Assembly (NCBI RefSeq): GCF_030345075.1
Contig: NZ_CP128361.1
Location: 2,852,001-2,916,000 of the forward strand
DNA: 64,000 nt
Origin: Solwaraspora sp. WMMA2065
GTDB taxonomy: Bacteria > Actinomycetota > Actinomycetes > Mycobacteriales > Micromonosporaceae
Direction of reading: 5' to 3'
In this document: positions 33,277 through 43,194 of the stretch, in pieces
How positions within the stretch are numbered: the stretch's first letter is position 1
Layout of the letters: each line of letters starts with the position of its first letter
The notes under the pieces: model-generated
Told to the model about the DNA's origin: nothing
Seen by the model: only the letters and a program-made list of their open reading frames with translations
Databases searched by the model: none
Program-made: the position numbers and the translations under genes

Positions 33277-35159
33277 CGCTTGCCGCCGGACTTCCCGTCC
33301 GAGCCACCGCCATCCGAGGTGGACAGGGCCGCGATGAACGCCTCCTGCGGCACCTCCACCCGGCCGACCATCTTCATCCGCTTCTTGCCCTCTTTCTGCT
33401 TCTCCAGCAGCTTGCGCTTACGGCTGATGTCGCCGCCGTAGCACTTGGCCAGCACGTCCTTCCGGATCGCCCGGATCGTTTCCCGGGCGATCACCCGGCT
33501 ACCGATCGCCGCCTGGATCGGCACCTCGAACTGCTGGCGGGGGATGAGGTTGCGCAGCTTGGCGGCGATCGTCGTGCCGTAGCTGTACGCCTTGTCCTTG
33601 TGCACGATCGCGCTGAACGCGTCCACCGGCTCGCCGTGCAGCAGGATGTCCACCTTGACCAGGTCGGACGGCTGCTCGCCGGAAGGCTCGTAGTCCAGCG
33701 AGGCGTAGCCCTTGGTCCGGCTCTTCAGCTGGTCGAAGAAGTCGAAGATGATCTCGGCGAGCGGCAGCGTGTAACGCAGCTCCACCCGGTCGGCGGAGAG
33801 GTAGTCCATGCCCTGCAACGAGCCGCGCCGGCCCTGGCACAGCTCCATCACCGCGCCGACGTAGTCGTTCGGGGTCAGTACGGTGGCCCGGACCACCGGC
33901 TCGTGCACTTCGGCGATCTTGCCGGTCGGGTACTCGCTCGGGTTGGTGACGGTGGCCGTCTCGCCGTCCTCCATCACCACCCGGTAGACCACGTTCGGGG
34001 CGGTCGAGATCAGGTCGAGGTTGAACTCCCGCTCCAGCCGCTCCCGGATGATCTCCAGGTGCAGCAGCCCGAGGAAGCCGCAGCGGAATCCGAAGCCGAG
34101 CGCGCCGGAGGTCTCCGGCTCGTACGTCAACGCCGCGTCGTTGAGCTTCAGTTTGTCCAGCGCCTCGCGCAGCGCCGGGTAGTCGGAACCGTCGATCGGA
34201 TACAGCCCGGAGTACACCATCGGCCGCGGGTCCTTGTAGCCGCCGAGCGGCTCGGTCGCCGGCCGACCGTTGATGGTCACGGTGTCCCCCACCCGGGACT
34301 GCCGTACATCCTTCACCCCGGTGATCAGGTAACCGACCTCGCCGACACCGAGCCCGTTCGCCTTGATCATCTCGGGCGAGATCACCCCGATCTCCAGCAA
34401 CTCGTGGGTCGCGCCGGTGGACATCATCTTGATCCGGTCGCGGGCCTCGATCCGCCCGTCGATCACCCGGACGTAGGTCACCACCCCCCGGTAGACGTCG
34501 TACACCGAGTCGAAGATCATGGCCCGCGCCGGTGCCGCCGCGTCACCAACCGGCGGGGTGAACTGGCGGACGATCTCGTCGAGCAGGTACGGAACGCCTT
34601 CCCCGGTCTTGCCGGAGACCCGGATGCAGTCGGCCGGATCACCGCCGATCAGATGCGCCAGTTCCTCGGCATACTTCTCCGGCTGCGCCGCAGGCAGGTC
34701 GATCTTGTTGAGCACCGGGATGACGTGCAGGTCGTTCTCCAGCGCCAGGTAGAGATTGGCCAGCGTCTGGGCTTCAATCCCCTGCGCCGCGTCGACCAGC
34801 AGGACCGCGCCCTCGCACGCGGCGAGCGAGCGGGACACCTCGTAGGTGAAGTCGACGTGCCCCGGGGTATCGATCATGTTGAGCACAGCCGACTCGCCCT
34901 GACGTTCACCGGCGCGGATCGTCCAGGGCATCCGTACCGCCTGGCTCTTGATCGTGATGCCGCGTTCCCGCTCGATGTCCATCCGGTCCAGGTACTGGGC
35001 CCGCATCTGGCGCGGGTCGACCACCTCGGTGAGCTGGAGCATCCGGTCGGCGAGGGTCGACTTGCCGTGGTCGATGTGCGCGATGATGCAGAAGTTCCGG
35101 ATGCTGCCGGGTTCGGTGGCACCGGGGGCGTTCACGCCGGAGTCGGGCGTCGGAGGCAC
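33273..35159 (-). CDS. lepA: Elongation factor 4 (LepA)
   Basis: 628 residues from GTG 35159, the start giving a usual-length protein whose N-terminus leads into [21 protein letters not shown] longer form from ATG 35252 would add 31 atypical residues. G-domain motifs [17 protein letters not shown] and NKIDLP are intact, followed by EF-G-like domains and the LepA-specific C-terminus (YASLDYEP, then HKDKAYSYG and the basic [16 protein letters not shown]). It back-translocates or rescues stalled ribosomes. A Gly/Ser/Lys tail closes the chain. Confidence 0.95.
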   Translation of the reverse strand: MPPTPDSGVNAPGATEPGSIRNFCIIAHIDHGKSTLADRMLQLTEVVDPRQMRAQYLDRMDIERERGITIKSQAVRMPWTIRAGERQGESAVLNMIDTPGHVDFTYEVSRSLAACEGAVLLVDAAQGIEAQTLANLYLALENDLHVIPVLNKIDLPAAQPEKYAEELAHLIGGDPADCIRVSGKTGEGVPYLLDEIVRQFTPPVGDAAAPARAMIFDSVYDVYRGVVTYVRVIDGRIEARDRIKMMSTGATHELLEIGVISPEMIKANGLGVGEVGYLITGVKDVRQSRVGDTVTINGRPATEPLGGYKDPRPMVYSGLYPIDGSDYPALREALDKLKLNDAALTYEPETSGALGFGFRCGFLGLLHLEIIRERLEREFNLDLISTAPNVVYRVVMEDGETATVTNPSEYPTGKIAEVHEPVVRATVLTPNDYVGAVMELCQGRRGSLQGMDYLSADRVELRYTLPLAEIIFDFFDQLKSRTKGYASLDYEPSGEQPSDLVKVDILLHGEPVDAFSAIVHKDKAYSYGTTIAAKLRNLIPRQQFEVPIQAAIGSRVIARETIRAIRKDVLAKCYGGDISRKRKLLEKQKEGKKRMKMVGRVEVPQEAFIAALSTSDGGGSDGKSGGKR

Positions 35160-35353
35160 GGTGGTCCGTTCTGCTGGGCTGGAGTCCGTCGTCTCAGCCG
35201 GCGTCGCCGGCCGCCACCTATGTTCCCACGGCCCGATCGTCGGGGTGGCCATGCCCACCCACCGGGCCACCCACCGGGCCACCCGGGTGGCACCCGCGTG
35301 CCGGCCGGGTGCCGCTGCCGGGGTTCGTGGCGGCGGCGCGGCAGGATGGAGGG

Positions 35354-36379
35354 GTGGCTACAGTGCGGTTGCCCGCTATCCGGTACGACGCGACATCGGT
35401 CCGACCCGCCTGGGCGGACCTCCCACCCGACCTACGCGCGGCGATCTGTGGTCGGCTCGGCAGCCCGGTGACCTGGGCGACCAGCGCCGGCGGCGGCTTC
35501 ACCCGGGGCTTCGCCGCGACACTGACCACCTCCGCCGGTGAGCGGGTGTTCGTCAAGGCGGCGTCGCTGGTCGAGCAGCGACACCTCAGCGACTGGTACG
35601 CCCGCGAAGCGGCGCTGACGGCCGAACTCCCGGCCCAGGTGGCGGCGGCCAGACCGCGGTGGACACTCACCACCGCCGGCTACTTCGTACTCTGTCTCGA
35701 CGCTGTCGACGGCCGGATGCCGGCGCTGCCCTGGGCTCCGGCCGAGCTGGACGCAGCCCTGGCCAGCTGGGCGGGCGCGGCCCGCGCCCTGCGCCGGCCG
35801 CCGGCCGGGCTGGTCAACATCGGTCTGCCCGGGCTGGCCGACCTGGCCAGCGCCGACCTGGCCTGGTGGCAGGAGATCGCCGCCGGCCGGGAAGCCATGC
35901 CGGTGTTCGATACCGACACCGACGGCGACGGGCTGCTCCGGCGGCACCTGCCAGAGCTGGCGTCGCTGGAGGCGGACCTGCCCCGCCTGGTGTCCGACGA
36001 CGCGGTCATCCACGGCGACCTGCGTCTCGACAACCTGCTGATCGACCGGACCGGGATGGCGTGGATCTGCGACTGGACCTGGGTGTGTCACGGTCCCGCC
36101 TGGTTCGACACGACGAGCCTGCTGGTCACCGCGTACGCCAGCGGCCTCGACGCAGACGCGCTGTTCGCCCGGCACCCGACCGCTGTCGACGCGCCGCCCG
36201 GCGGGCTGGACGCTGCGCTGGCGGCGCTCTCCGGCTACTGGCTGACCCGGGCGTCCGCCGGGCCCACCGGCGCCTCGCCGCATGTCCGCGCCCACCAGCG
36301 GTTCAGTGGCGAGACGGCGTTGGCCTGGCTGGCCGCCCGGCGTGGTTGGTCCGGCCCGTTTTGGCCGGCGCACCGATGA
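35354..36379 (+). CDS. Aminoglycoside-phosphotransferase-fold kinase
   Basis: 341 residues, GTG start after aggatggaggg. The catalytic loop [13 protein letters not shown] (about residue 225, Asp in HGD) and the metal-binding ICDWTW are intact. The N-lobe lysine is in VFVKAASL. This APH/choline-kinase fold phosphorylates small molecules in many bacteria, so an antibiotic-resistance role cannot be assumed. Divergent from lepA. Confidence 0.88.
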   Translation: MATVRLPAIRYDATSVRPAWADLPPDLRAAICGRLGSPVTWATSAGGGFTRGFAATLTTSAGERVFVKAASLVEQRHLSDWYAREAALTAELPAQVAAARPRWTLTTAGYFVLCLDAVDGRMPALPWAPAELDAALASWAGAARALRRPPAGLVNIGLPGLADLASADLAWWQEIAAGREAMPVFDTDTDGDGLLRRHLPELASLEADLPRLVSDDAVIHGDLRLDNLLIDRTGMAWICDWTWVCHGPAWFDTTSLLVTAYASGLDADALFARHPTAVDAPPGGLDAALAALSGYWLTRASAGPTGASPHVRAHQRFSGETALAWLAARRGWSGPFWPAHR

Positions 36380-36588
36380 GCTGGTAACCTTGCCCTTCGC
36401 GCGTGGCGACACGCGTCGCCAGCATGCATCCCGGTTGTCGGGCCCGACCATCCGTCGGACTCCGGCACCTGTCCGGACCGCCACTGCGTCGGACCCGGTC
36501 ACCGGGATGACTCGGGCGGACGCGTACGCCGCAAACGGATTGTCATTTTGGTCGTTTCGATTTCGGATGAGCAGGGCGAGGCTGTCGC

Positions 36589-36855
36589 GTGGCGAACATC
36601 AAGTCCCAGATCAAGCGCAACCGGCAGAACGAGAAGCGTCGGCTGCGGAACAAGTCGGTCAAGTCGGCGCTGAAAACCGCCGTCCGTAAGTTCAACGAGG
36701 CCAACGCGAACGGCGACACCGAGCAGGCTGCCGCGCTGATGCGGGAAGCCAGCCGCAAGCTCGACAAGGCCGTCAGCAAGGGCGTGATCCACAAGAACCA
36801 GGCGGCGAACCGCAAGTCCGCGATCGCCAAGCGCCTGCAGTCGATCGGCTCCTGA
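36589..36855 (+). CDS. rpsT: 30S ribosomal protein S20
   Basis: 88 residues, GTG start. [20 protein letters not shown] and the C-terminal [17 protein letters not shown] are S20 signatures. Binds 16S rRNA early in 30S assembly. Monocistronic, with a 23-bp perfect palindromic terminator after it. It sits opposite the leftward holA unit, as in other actinobacteria. Confidence 0.98.
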   Translation: MANIKSQIKRNRQNEKRRLRNKSVKSALKTAVRKFNEANANGDTEQAAALMREASRKLDKAVSKGVIHKNQAANRKSAIAKRLQSIGS

Positions 36856-36865
36856 CGAACCCGCT

Positions 36866-36911
36866 CCCACACGGACCAGCCGACCTCGCGAGGTCGGCTG
36901 GTCCGTGTGGG
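36866..36911. terminator. Perfect 46-bp palindromic terminator after rpsT
   Basis: Two 23-bp arms meet with no spacer (centre cgacctcg|cgaggtcg at 36888/36889; ends cccacacgg and ccgtgtggg). It lies 10 bases after the rpsT stop and 67 bases from the end of the convergent gene, so it probably stops both transcripts. Confidence 0.9.
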
Positions 36912-36978
36912 GTGACCATTGCCACCAGCCGGGCCCAACCCAGCTGAGCTGCGTCGGTCCCGACCCAACTGGTTCACG

Positions 36979-37632
36979 TCACTCGGGTGCCGGTGGTTGG
37001 TGATCGCTGAGCTGACCGGTGTGAAGCACGTTCAGCAGCACCGTCGGCGCGGCAAGCGCAGCAGCGGTAGCGGAGTTGGCTCCGACGGTCTGCAGGAAGA
37101 CCGTCGGAGCCGCGAGGGCCGCACAGGTCGCCGCTGACGCAGTAGCCGTCGCGGCTGTCGCCTCGACGTGGGCGCCACCGATCCGCCTGATCCGGATACC
37201 GGGGCCGGTCTGGATACCGGGGCCGGTGCCGCCAGCCGGAAACGCCGATCCGGTCCGGGTACCGGTCACCGACCGTACGGGCTGCCCGGCCGCCAAGACC
37301 ACCTCACGACGGAATATCTCCTGTTCCCGCTCGGGGACCAGCTCCGCCGACCGCTCGACCGCACCGGCGACCAAATCGTTGATCTTTACCATGACGGCCA
37401 CCGCGACCGGCAGGACCAGCATGCCCCACCAGGGAATGAGTTCCGCCAGGGCGAGCAGCCCACCCAGCACGAAGCTGCCCTCGAAGAAGGCCAGACAGGT
37501 CAGCCCGCTGGGCTGCACGTACCGGAGCCGTAGCGCCCGGGCGTAGACCGGTTGGAACTCGTCCTCGATGGCGTCCTGCTCGTCGGCCGGGTCCAAATGG
37601 TCACGCGGATCCCGATGGTCGCGGCCGCTCAC
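36979..37632 (-). CDS. Hypothetical membrane protein with Ala/Thr-rich repetitive C-terminus
   Basis: 217 residues, GTG start overlapping the holA stop. The charged N-terminus (35 residues) precedes two membrane helices (about 43-63 and 68-85). A soluble middle (AGAVERSAELVPEREQEIFR) follows, and then a low-complexity tail in which AALAAPTVFLQT and AALAAPTVLLNV are near-duplicates. A perfect 14-bp hairpin (37078-37111) falls in the tail-coding part, so the true end or the tail's origin is uncertain. Function unknown; position between holA and rpsT. Confidence 0.7.
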   Translation of the reverse strand: MSGRDHRDPRDHLDPADEQDAIEDEFQPVYARALRLRYVQPSGLTCLAFFEGSFVLGGLLALAELIPWWGMLVLPVAVAVMVKINDLVAGAVERSAELVPEREQEIFRREVVLAAGQPVRSVTGTRTGSAFPAGGTGPGIQTGPGIRIRRIGGAHVEATAATATASAATCAALAAPTVFLQTVGANSATAAALAAPTVLLNVLHTGQLSDHQPPAPE

Positions 37633-38615
37633 CGCTGATCACCACCGCTGCGCCGGGCCTGCGCGACCGCGACAACGGCCCGCTCCAGTGCGTAGTCCCG
37701 GTCGTCCGACCCGCCCTTGACATCGGCGTTGCACCGCGCCGCCGCGTGCATGGCATCAACCAGGCCTTCCGCGCTCCAGCCCCGGCTCTGCCGTTGCGCA
37801 CGCTCGATCTTCCACGCGGGCATGCCGAGACTGCTCGCCAACTGGTACGGGCTCCCCCGACCGGCGGACGCGACCCGGGCCACGGTACGGATGCCGTCGG
37901 CGATCGCGTCGGCGATCGGCACCGGATCGACTCCGACGTGCAGGGCCCACCGCAGTGCTTCCAGGGCTCCCGACACGTCGCCGATGATCGCCGCGTCCGC
38001 CACGGTGAATCCACTCACTTCGGCGCGACCCCGGTAGTACCGGGCCACGGTCGCCGCGTCGACCCTGCCGCCCGTGTCCGCCAGCAGTTGGGCGCAGGCC
38101 GCGGACAGCTCTCGCAGGTCGTTGCCGACGGCGGCGAGTAGTGTCTCGGCGGCGTCGTCGGTGCACCGGCCGCCGGCGCGGCGGAACTCGTCTCGGACGA
38201 AGGCGACCCGTTCCCGGTGCCCCTTGAGCTTGGCCGCCGGCACCACGGTCGCCCCGGCCGACCGCAGCCCGTCGGCGAAGGCCTTCCCTTTGGCGCCGCC
38301 CGCGTGGGTGACCAGCAGCGTCACGTCCGGATCGGGTTGCTTCGCGTACCCGAGCAACGCGGCGGTCAGGTCCTTGCGGGCGTCCTGGCCACTGCGCAGC
38401 ACGAGCAGTCGCCGACCGCCGAACAGGGACGGGCTGAGCATCTCGGCGACCTCGCCGGCACTGACCGCGCCCGCCTCGTACTCCCGTACGTCGGCGTCGG
38501 GATCGGTGGCCCGGGCAGCCTGGACGGCTTCCGTCACAGCCCGAGTGACCAGAAGTTCCTCGTCCCCGAGCACGAGTACCACGGCGGGCGGGGCGGCAAT
38601 TTTCACGCCCGCCAT
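37629..38615 (-). CDS. holA: DNA polymerase III delta subunit
   Basis: 328 residues from ATG 38615; an upstream start at 38678 would add 21 residues. VLVLGDEELLVTRAVTEAVQ at the N-terminus, GRRLLVLRSGQDARKDL, LRELSAACAQLLADTGGRVD and the C-terminal helical domain are typical of HolA. It opens the beta clamp in the clamp loader. It lies downstream of comEC as in most actinobacteria, separated by 150 bases. Confidence 0.95.
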   Translation of the reverse strand: MAGVKIAAPPAVVLVLGDEELLVTRAVTEAVQAARATDPDADVREYEAGAVSAGEVAEMLSPSLFGGRRLLVLRSGQDARKDLTAALLGYAKQPDPDVTLLVTHAGGAKGKAFADGLRSAGATVVPAAKLKGHRERVAFVRDEFRRAGGRCTDDAAETLLAAVGNDLRELSAACAQLLADTGGRVDAATVARYYRGRAEVSGFTVADAAIIGDVSGALEALRWALHVGVDPVPIADAIADGIRTVARVASAGRGSPYQLASSLGMPAWKIERAQRQSRGWSAEGLVDAMHAAARCNADVKGGSDDRDYALERAVVAVAQARRSGGDQR

Positions 38616-38765
38616 AGTCGCACGGGTCGTACCACCGAGATCAACCCCCAATTTCTCGCAGAGTAGTTGTTCGATCACGCTCCGATAATAGGGACATTTG
38701 CCAGCGAGCTGTCACGAACAGCACCGGAACACCGCAGTTGACTGCGGTCTTCCGTCCCACCCGGA

Positions 38766-41225
38766 TCAGCCGGTACGGGAGTTGATGTCAGCTCTCTGGT
38801 GGGAGACCGCGAGCCCGCCGGCACGCCGTACCACCGCGAGATCACCGTCGACATCGGTGCGCAGCACCCGCGCTCCCCGTGCCGACAGCCGGGCGAGCAC
38901 TCCGGGATCCGGATGCCCGTAGCGGTTGTCGGCACCGACCGGCACCACCGCGACCGCAGGAGCCACCGCGTCCAGGAAGCCGACGTCCTGGAAGGCCGAC
39001 CCGTGGTGGGCGACCTTGAGCACGTCCGCCCGCAGTCCGGCCGCCCCGAACCGGTCCAGCAACGCTTCCTGCGCGGCGTGCTCGGCGTCACCGGTCAGCA
39101 GGATCCGTACTCCGTCCACGACAGCCAGCAGCATCAGCGAGTTGTTGTTCGGATCGGACCTGGTCCCGATGAACGGCTCGGTCGGACCGAGCACCATCAA
39201 CTCGACCTGGTCACGACGGTAACTCCAGCCGGGCGGAACCGGTCCGACCGCGACGCCTCGGGCCGCCGCCGCCAACTGCACCGCGTCCCGGCCGGCAGCC
39301 GGCTCCGGCCACCCGGTGGTCGCCACCGCCGAGACCAGACGGTGCCGCAGGACACCATCGACGCCAGCGACATGGTCGGCGTGGAAATGACTGATCACCA
39401 ACAGCGGCACCCGGCTGATGCCGAGACGGCGCAGGCACCGGTCGGCAGCAGCCGGGTCCGGTCCGGCGTCGACGACCACAGCGGACCGGGCACCGGCGGG
39501 TAGCACCACCACGTCCCCCTGACCCACCGCACAGACCGCGACCACCCAGCCATCCGGTGGCCAGCCCGACGCGGCGAGCCGCACCGGCAGGGCCCCGACC
39601 ACGGCTCCGACCGCTATGACCGCCAGCACTCGACGAGTGAACCCGTGACGGGCCAGGAGCAGCACGACGACCGTCAACGCGGCAAGAGAGAGCGCACCGA
39701 ACGCCCCGTCCGGCCACGGCAGCGAACCCGCGGGAACCCGCGCCCCGTACCGGGCCACCGTCACCAGCCACCAGGCCGGCCAGTGACCGAGCCAGGCGAG
39801 CAGTTCGGCACCGCCCGGCCAGACCGGTGAGACGACGGCTGTCGCCACCCCGAGCACCGTCGCCGGGGCGATCGCCGGCACCACGAGCAGGTTGGCGGGG
39901 ACCGCGACCAGGCTGATCAGTCCGGATAGGCCGGCGACGACCGGGGTGCAGGCCAGCTGCGCCGCCGCCGGGATCGCCAACGCGTCCGCCAGCGGAGCGG
40001 GTACACCACGGGCCACCATCGCGTCCCGCCAGCCGGGTGCGAACAGCAGCAGACCACCGGTCGCCAGTACGGACAGGGCGAAACCCGCGTCCGAGGCCAG
40101 CTCCGGATCGACCACGACCAGGACGGCCACGGTCGCACCGAGCGCCGGCAACGCCGCCCGCCGACGTCCGGTCGCCAGCGCGAGCAGCCCGACCGCACCC
40201 ATCACCCCGGCCCGTACCACGCTGGGCGAGGGACGGGCCAGGATCACGAAGCCGACCAGCGCCACGGCGCACGCGACCGCTGTCAGGCCGGGACCAGCCC
40301 GACACCAGCGCATCCCGAGCAGGACGAACCCGACGACGACCGCGACGTTGGACCCACTCACCGCGACGAGATGGGTCAGCCCGGTGGCCCGGAAGTCCTC
40401 CTCCACCGCAGGATCCAGCCGGCTGGTGTCGCCGACGACGAGACCGGGCAACAGGCCACCGGGCTGGTCTGGCAACGGCTCGCAGGCGCGCTGCAGGCCC
40501 GACCGCAGGACACCGGCCGCCCGCTGCGCCCAGCTCGAGGACCCGACCGGCGTCGGATCTTCCCCGGTGGACAGCACTGCTGCGGTCAGATCACCACCGC
40601 GCGGTGGCGCCAACCGGCCGGCGACCCGCACCCGCTGCCCGGGCAGCAGCCCGTCCCAGGCGTTGCTGGTGCCGAGGACGAGCAACCGCACCGGACCGAC
40701 CAGCCGGCCGGCGACGCCGTGGTCGGACCCGACGGCCGGCGAGCCGGACAGGCTGGCCAGCCGGACCGGTACCAGCCACAGCGGCGGTCCGGCCACCGCC
40801 GACCTGACCCGTCGAGGATCGTCCCGGATCACCAGCTCCGCGGCGACCGCCGCACGGTCGTCGACCAGCGCCGCGAGCGGCCCGGCGTCCCGCGCCGCCA
40901 CCCGCGCGCCGGCAGCGGCGGCACCGCAGACGACGCCGAGCACCACCGCCATGGCCAGCCAGCCGTACGCGTGGATCCACCTGGTCAGCCGGGGCAGGTC
41001 GGCGTAACCGCCGGGCGGCCTGGCAGCGCGGCTGCGGCCGGTGCCCGTACCTCTGGTCAGGTAGACGCCGAGCAGACCGACCAGCGTCACGCCACCGCTG
41101 ACCAGTGCCACCGCCAGTACGGCCGTGCCGTACACCACGGCGAAGGCTGCCAGCCAGCAGGCCACCGCGAACCCGGCCAGCCGCAGATCAGGCGGCCCGA
41201 CCCGGTCACCGCCGGACGCCTTCAC
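38766..41225 (-). CDS. comEC: ComEC/Rec2 family DNA-uptake channel protein
   Basis: 819 residues, GTG start overlapping the comEA stop. N-terminal helices and an OB-like DUF4131 region (RVRVAGRLAPPRGGDL) are followed by the Competence domain (GLTHLVAVSGSNVAVVVGFV, about residue 275). The C-terminal metallo-beta-lactamase domain has SHFHADHVAGVDGV and LKVAHHGS. In competent bacteria it carries single-stranded DNA across the membrane. Together with comEA it forms the conserved late-competence pair, though natural competence in this group is poorly established. Confidence 0.95.
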   Translation of the reverse strand: MKASGGDRVGPPDLRLAGFAVACWLAAFAVVYGTAVLAVALVSGGVTLVGLLGVYLTRGTGTGRSRAARPPGGYADLPRLTRWIHAYGWLAMAVVLGVVCGAAAAGARVAARDAGPLAALVDDRAAVAAELVIRDDPRRVRSAVAGPPLWLVPVRLASLSGSPAVGSDHGVAGRLVGPVRLLVLGTSNAWDGLLPGQRVRVAGRLAPPRGGDLTAAVLSTGEDPTPVGSSSWAQRAAGVLRSGLQRACEPLPDQPGGLLPGLVVGDTSRLDPAVEEDFRATGLTHLVAVSGSNVAVVVGFVLLGMRWCRAGPGLTAVACAVALVGFVILARPSPSVVRAGVMGAVGLLALATGRRRAALPALGATVAVLVVVDPELASDAGFALSVLATGGLLLFAPGWRDAMVARGVPAPLADALAIPAAAQLACTPVVAGLSGLISLVAVPANLLVVPAIAPATVLGVATAVVSPVWPGGAELLAWLGHWPAWWLVTVARYGARVPAGSLPWPDGAFGALSLAALTVVVLLLARHGFTRRVLAVIAVGAVVGALPVRLAASGWPPDGWVVAVCAVGQGDVVVLPAGARSAVVVDAGPDPAAADRCLRRLGISRVPLLVISHFHADHVAGVDGVLRHRLVSAVATTGWPEPAAGRDAVQLAAAARGVAVGPVPPGWSYRRDQVELMVLGPTEPFIGTRSDPNNNSLMLLAVVDGVRILLTGDAEHAAQEALLDRFGAAGLRADVLKVAHHGSAFQDVGFLDAVAPAVAVVPVGADNRYGHPDPGVLARLSARGARVLRTDVDGDLAVVRRAGGLAVSHQRADINSRTG

Positions 41226-42109
41226 ACTGTCACCAGCTCACGCAGTTGGTCGAACCGCGCGTCGCCGATGCCGCTGACCTTGCGCAGGTCGTTGACGGAC
41301 GCGAACCCACCCACCCGCTCGCGATGGTCGATGATCCGCTGGGCGAGCACCGGGCCGACTCCCGGCAGCGTCTCCAACTGCTGCTGGCTGGCGGCGTTCA
41401 GGTCGACCTTGCCGGTCTCGCCCGGCTGGCCGGCGAGCGGGGCAGGTCCAGTCTCGGCTCCCGGCGGAGGTGTGACCCCGACCACGACGAGCTCGCCGTC
41501 CTGGACCGGGCGGGCCAGATTGAGCCAGGCGATGTCGGTGTCGGGCAGTGCGCCACCGGCTGCTTCCAGGGCATCGGCCACCCGGGCACCTGCCGGCAGG
41601 GTCACCAGGCCTGGCCGGTGGACCCGGCCGGTCACCGCGACGATCAGCTGTGTCGGCCCGCCGGTGCCGGTCGTCCCAGGTCCTGCCGCAGCGGGGCGGC
41701 CCTCAGGACTCGGGCCGGCGGCGACGGCCGACACCGGGGCGCCCTGGGCCGAGGCGCCGTCGGCGGACGGCACCGGCTCGACCTGGGGTCGTGCCCGCCA
41801 GGCGAGCAGCGCGGCGCCGGCTACCACCACGACAGCCACGGCGGCGAGCGCCCGCACCCCCCGCCGGCCAGGGTCGAAGGCGGGCAGCCGGGCGGTCGCC
41901 CCAGAGAAGGCCGGGTCATCGCCATCGATCGGGTCGCCCGATCCGGCCGGGTCATCGAGGTCGCGGACGGACGAACGGACGGGGTCTACCAGCACCCGTA
42001 GGTCGCCGTCGGCGCGGGTCAGTAGGCCGCCGTCGGCGCGGGTCAGTAGGCCGCCGTCGGCGCGGGTCAGCCGGGCCAGCCGACGCTGGACGGTGTCGTC
42101 GTCGATCAC
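41222..42109 (-). CDS. comEA: ComEA family DNA-binding protein
   Basis: 295 residues, GTG start. One membrane helix (about 88-105) is followed by a Pro/Ala-rich linker, an SLBB-like domain (TQLIVAVTGRVHRPGLVTLP) and a C-terminal helix-hairpin-helix pair (VDLNAASQQQLETLPGVGPV and FASVNDLRKVSGIGDARF) for DNA binding. Near the N-terminus LLTRADGG is repeated almost three times, from 24-bp tandem repeats. It feeds DNA to ComEC. Confidence 0.94.
   Translation of the reverse strand: MIDDDTVQRRLARLTRADGGLLTRADGGLLTRADGDLRVLVDPVRSSVRDLDDPAGSGDPIDGDDPAFSGATARLPAFDPGRRGVRALAAVAVVVVAGAALLAWRARPQVEPVPSADGASAQGAPVSAVAAGPSPEGRPAAAGPGTTGTGGPTQLIVAVTGRVHRPGLVTLPAGARVADALEAAGGALPDTDIAWLNLARPVQDGELVVVGVTPPPGAETGPAPLAGQPGETGKVDLNAASQQQLETLPGVGPVLAQRIIDHRERVGGFASVNDLRKVSGIGDARFDQLRELVTV
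42005..42070. repeat. 24-bp in-frame tandem repeat in comEA
   Basis: Units begin at 42005, 42029 and 42053 (unit starts gccgtcggcgcgggtcag). Two are full and one partial, all identical over the shared length. They encode eight-residue repeats in the cytoplasmic tail and can expand or shrink without a frameshift. Confidence 0.85.
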
Positions 42110-42213
42110 GTGCAGAAGCTAGGCCGCCGGCCAGGACGGTGGACCGGACTGCGGGCAGGGCTGTGGACGACCGGCGTGTTGTGGACAGTGCCCCGTACCA
42201 GACCCGGATCTTG

Positions 42214-43089
42214 CTATGGGCCGGCGGTCAGGGAGCCCGCCCGCCGGTGCACCACGACCGAGAGCAGACCGGGGCCGGCGTGTGCGGTCACCACCGCCCC
42301 GATCTGCGTCACGTGAACGTCCTGGAGCCGGTCGCCCAGCCGGGAGGTCAGTTCGGCACACAGGGCGGCGGCCCGGTCCGGATCGTCGAGGTGGTGCACG
42401 GCGACGTCGACCCGCGAGGCGTCGCCGGCCGCGAGACAGGCGAGGTCGACCAGCTTGGCCAGGGCACGGGCGGCGGTACGTACCTTGTCGCGCAGCACGA
42501 TGTGCCCGTCCGGCACGTGCAGGATCGGCTTGACCGCCAGCGCCGTACCGAGCAGCGCGGATGCCGCCGTGATCCGACCACCGCGCCGCAGATGCTCCAA
42601 CGTGTCGACGTAGAAAAACGTTCGGGTGCGGGCCGCTGCAGCGGTCGCGGCGGCGCTGACCTCGGCCAGGTCACCCCCGGTAGCCGCCACCGTCGCCGCG
42701 GCGAGCGCCGGGAAGCCCAGCCCCATGCCGGTCGAGCCGCTGTCCACCACCGCGACCCGGTCCGGGCCGGTCTGCCGGGCAGCCAGTTCGGCGGCCGCGA
42801 CCGTGCCGGACAGCCCGGCCGACAGGTGCACCGACACGACCCCGGAGCTACCGGTGCGCAGCAGTCGCCGGTACGTCTCGGCGAACTGCTCGGGCGCGGG
42901 TCGCGAGGTGCTGACCGTCGAGCGCCGCGTGGTCAACGCGTGGGCCACCTCGGTCGGGGTCAGATCGAGGCCTTCCCGACGTTCGATGCCGTCGACCAGC
43001 ACGGTCAGCGGCACCACCGTGAGGTGGTGCCGCTGCGCCAGATCGGCCGGCAGGTAGGCGGTGGAGTCGGTCACGACCGCGACGGACAT
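42214..43089 (-). CDS. DegV family fatty-acid-binding protein
   Basis: 291 residues. VAVVTDSTAYLPADLAQRH, then TSRPAPEQFAETYRRL and VVSVHLSAGLSGTVAAAELA, VVDSGSTGMGLGF, and the second lobe from FYVDTLEHLRRGGRI to KPILHVPDGHI are DegV marks. Proteins of this family bind fatty acids for FakA-type kinases; no fakA lies beside it. 104 bases separate it from comEA. Confidence 0.94.
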   Translation of the reverse strand: MSVAVVTDSTAYLPADLAQRHHLTVVPLTVLVDGIERREGLDLTPTEVAHALTTRRSTVSTSRPAPEQFAETYRRLLRTGSSGVVSVHLSAGLSGTVAAAELAARQTGPDRVAVVDSGSTGMGLGFPALAAATVAATGGDLAEVSAAATAAAARTRTFFYVDTLEHLRRGGRITAASALLGTALAVKPILHVPDGHIVLRDKVRTAARALAKLVDLACLAAGDASRVDVAVHHLDDPDRAAALCAELTSRLGDRLQDVHVTQIGAVVTAHAGPGLLSVVVHRRAGSLTAGP

Positions 43090-43194
43090 GCCGGCACGCT
43101 AGCTGATCATCGGCAATCGTGCCGGACCAGGCGACCTGTGGGGTCGGACCGGCTGCCGGATCAAGCCGGCGATCAGGTCGGACCGGCTGCCGGG

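Noticed and set aside
35160-35252. Extra N-terminal 31 residues of LepA
   Set aside because: The segment does not resemble other LepA N-termini and overlaps a short direct repeat (gggtggcccggt); GTG 35159 gives normal length, though the choice is not certain.
43142-43193. 18-bp direct repeat between degV and gpgP
   Set aside because: ggtcggaccggctgccgg occurs twice 34 bases apart, but there is no symmetry, coding role or link to a mobile element; likely a neutral local duplication.
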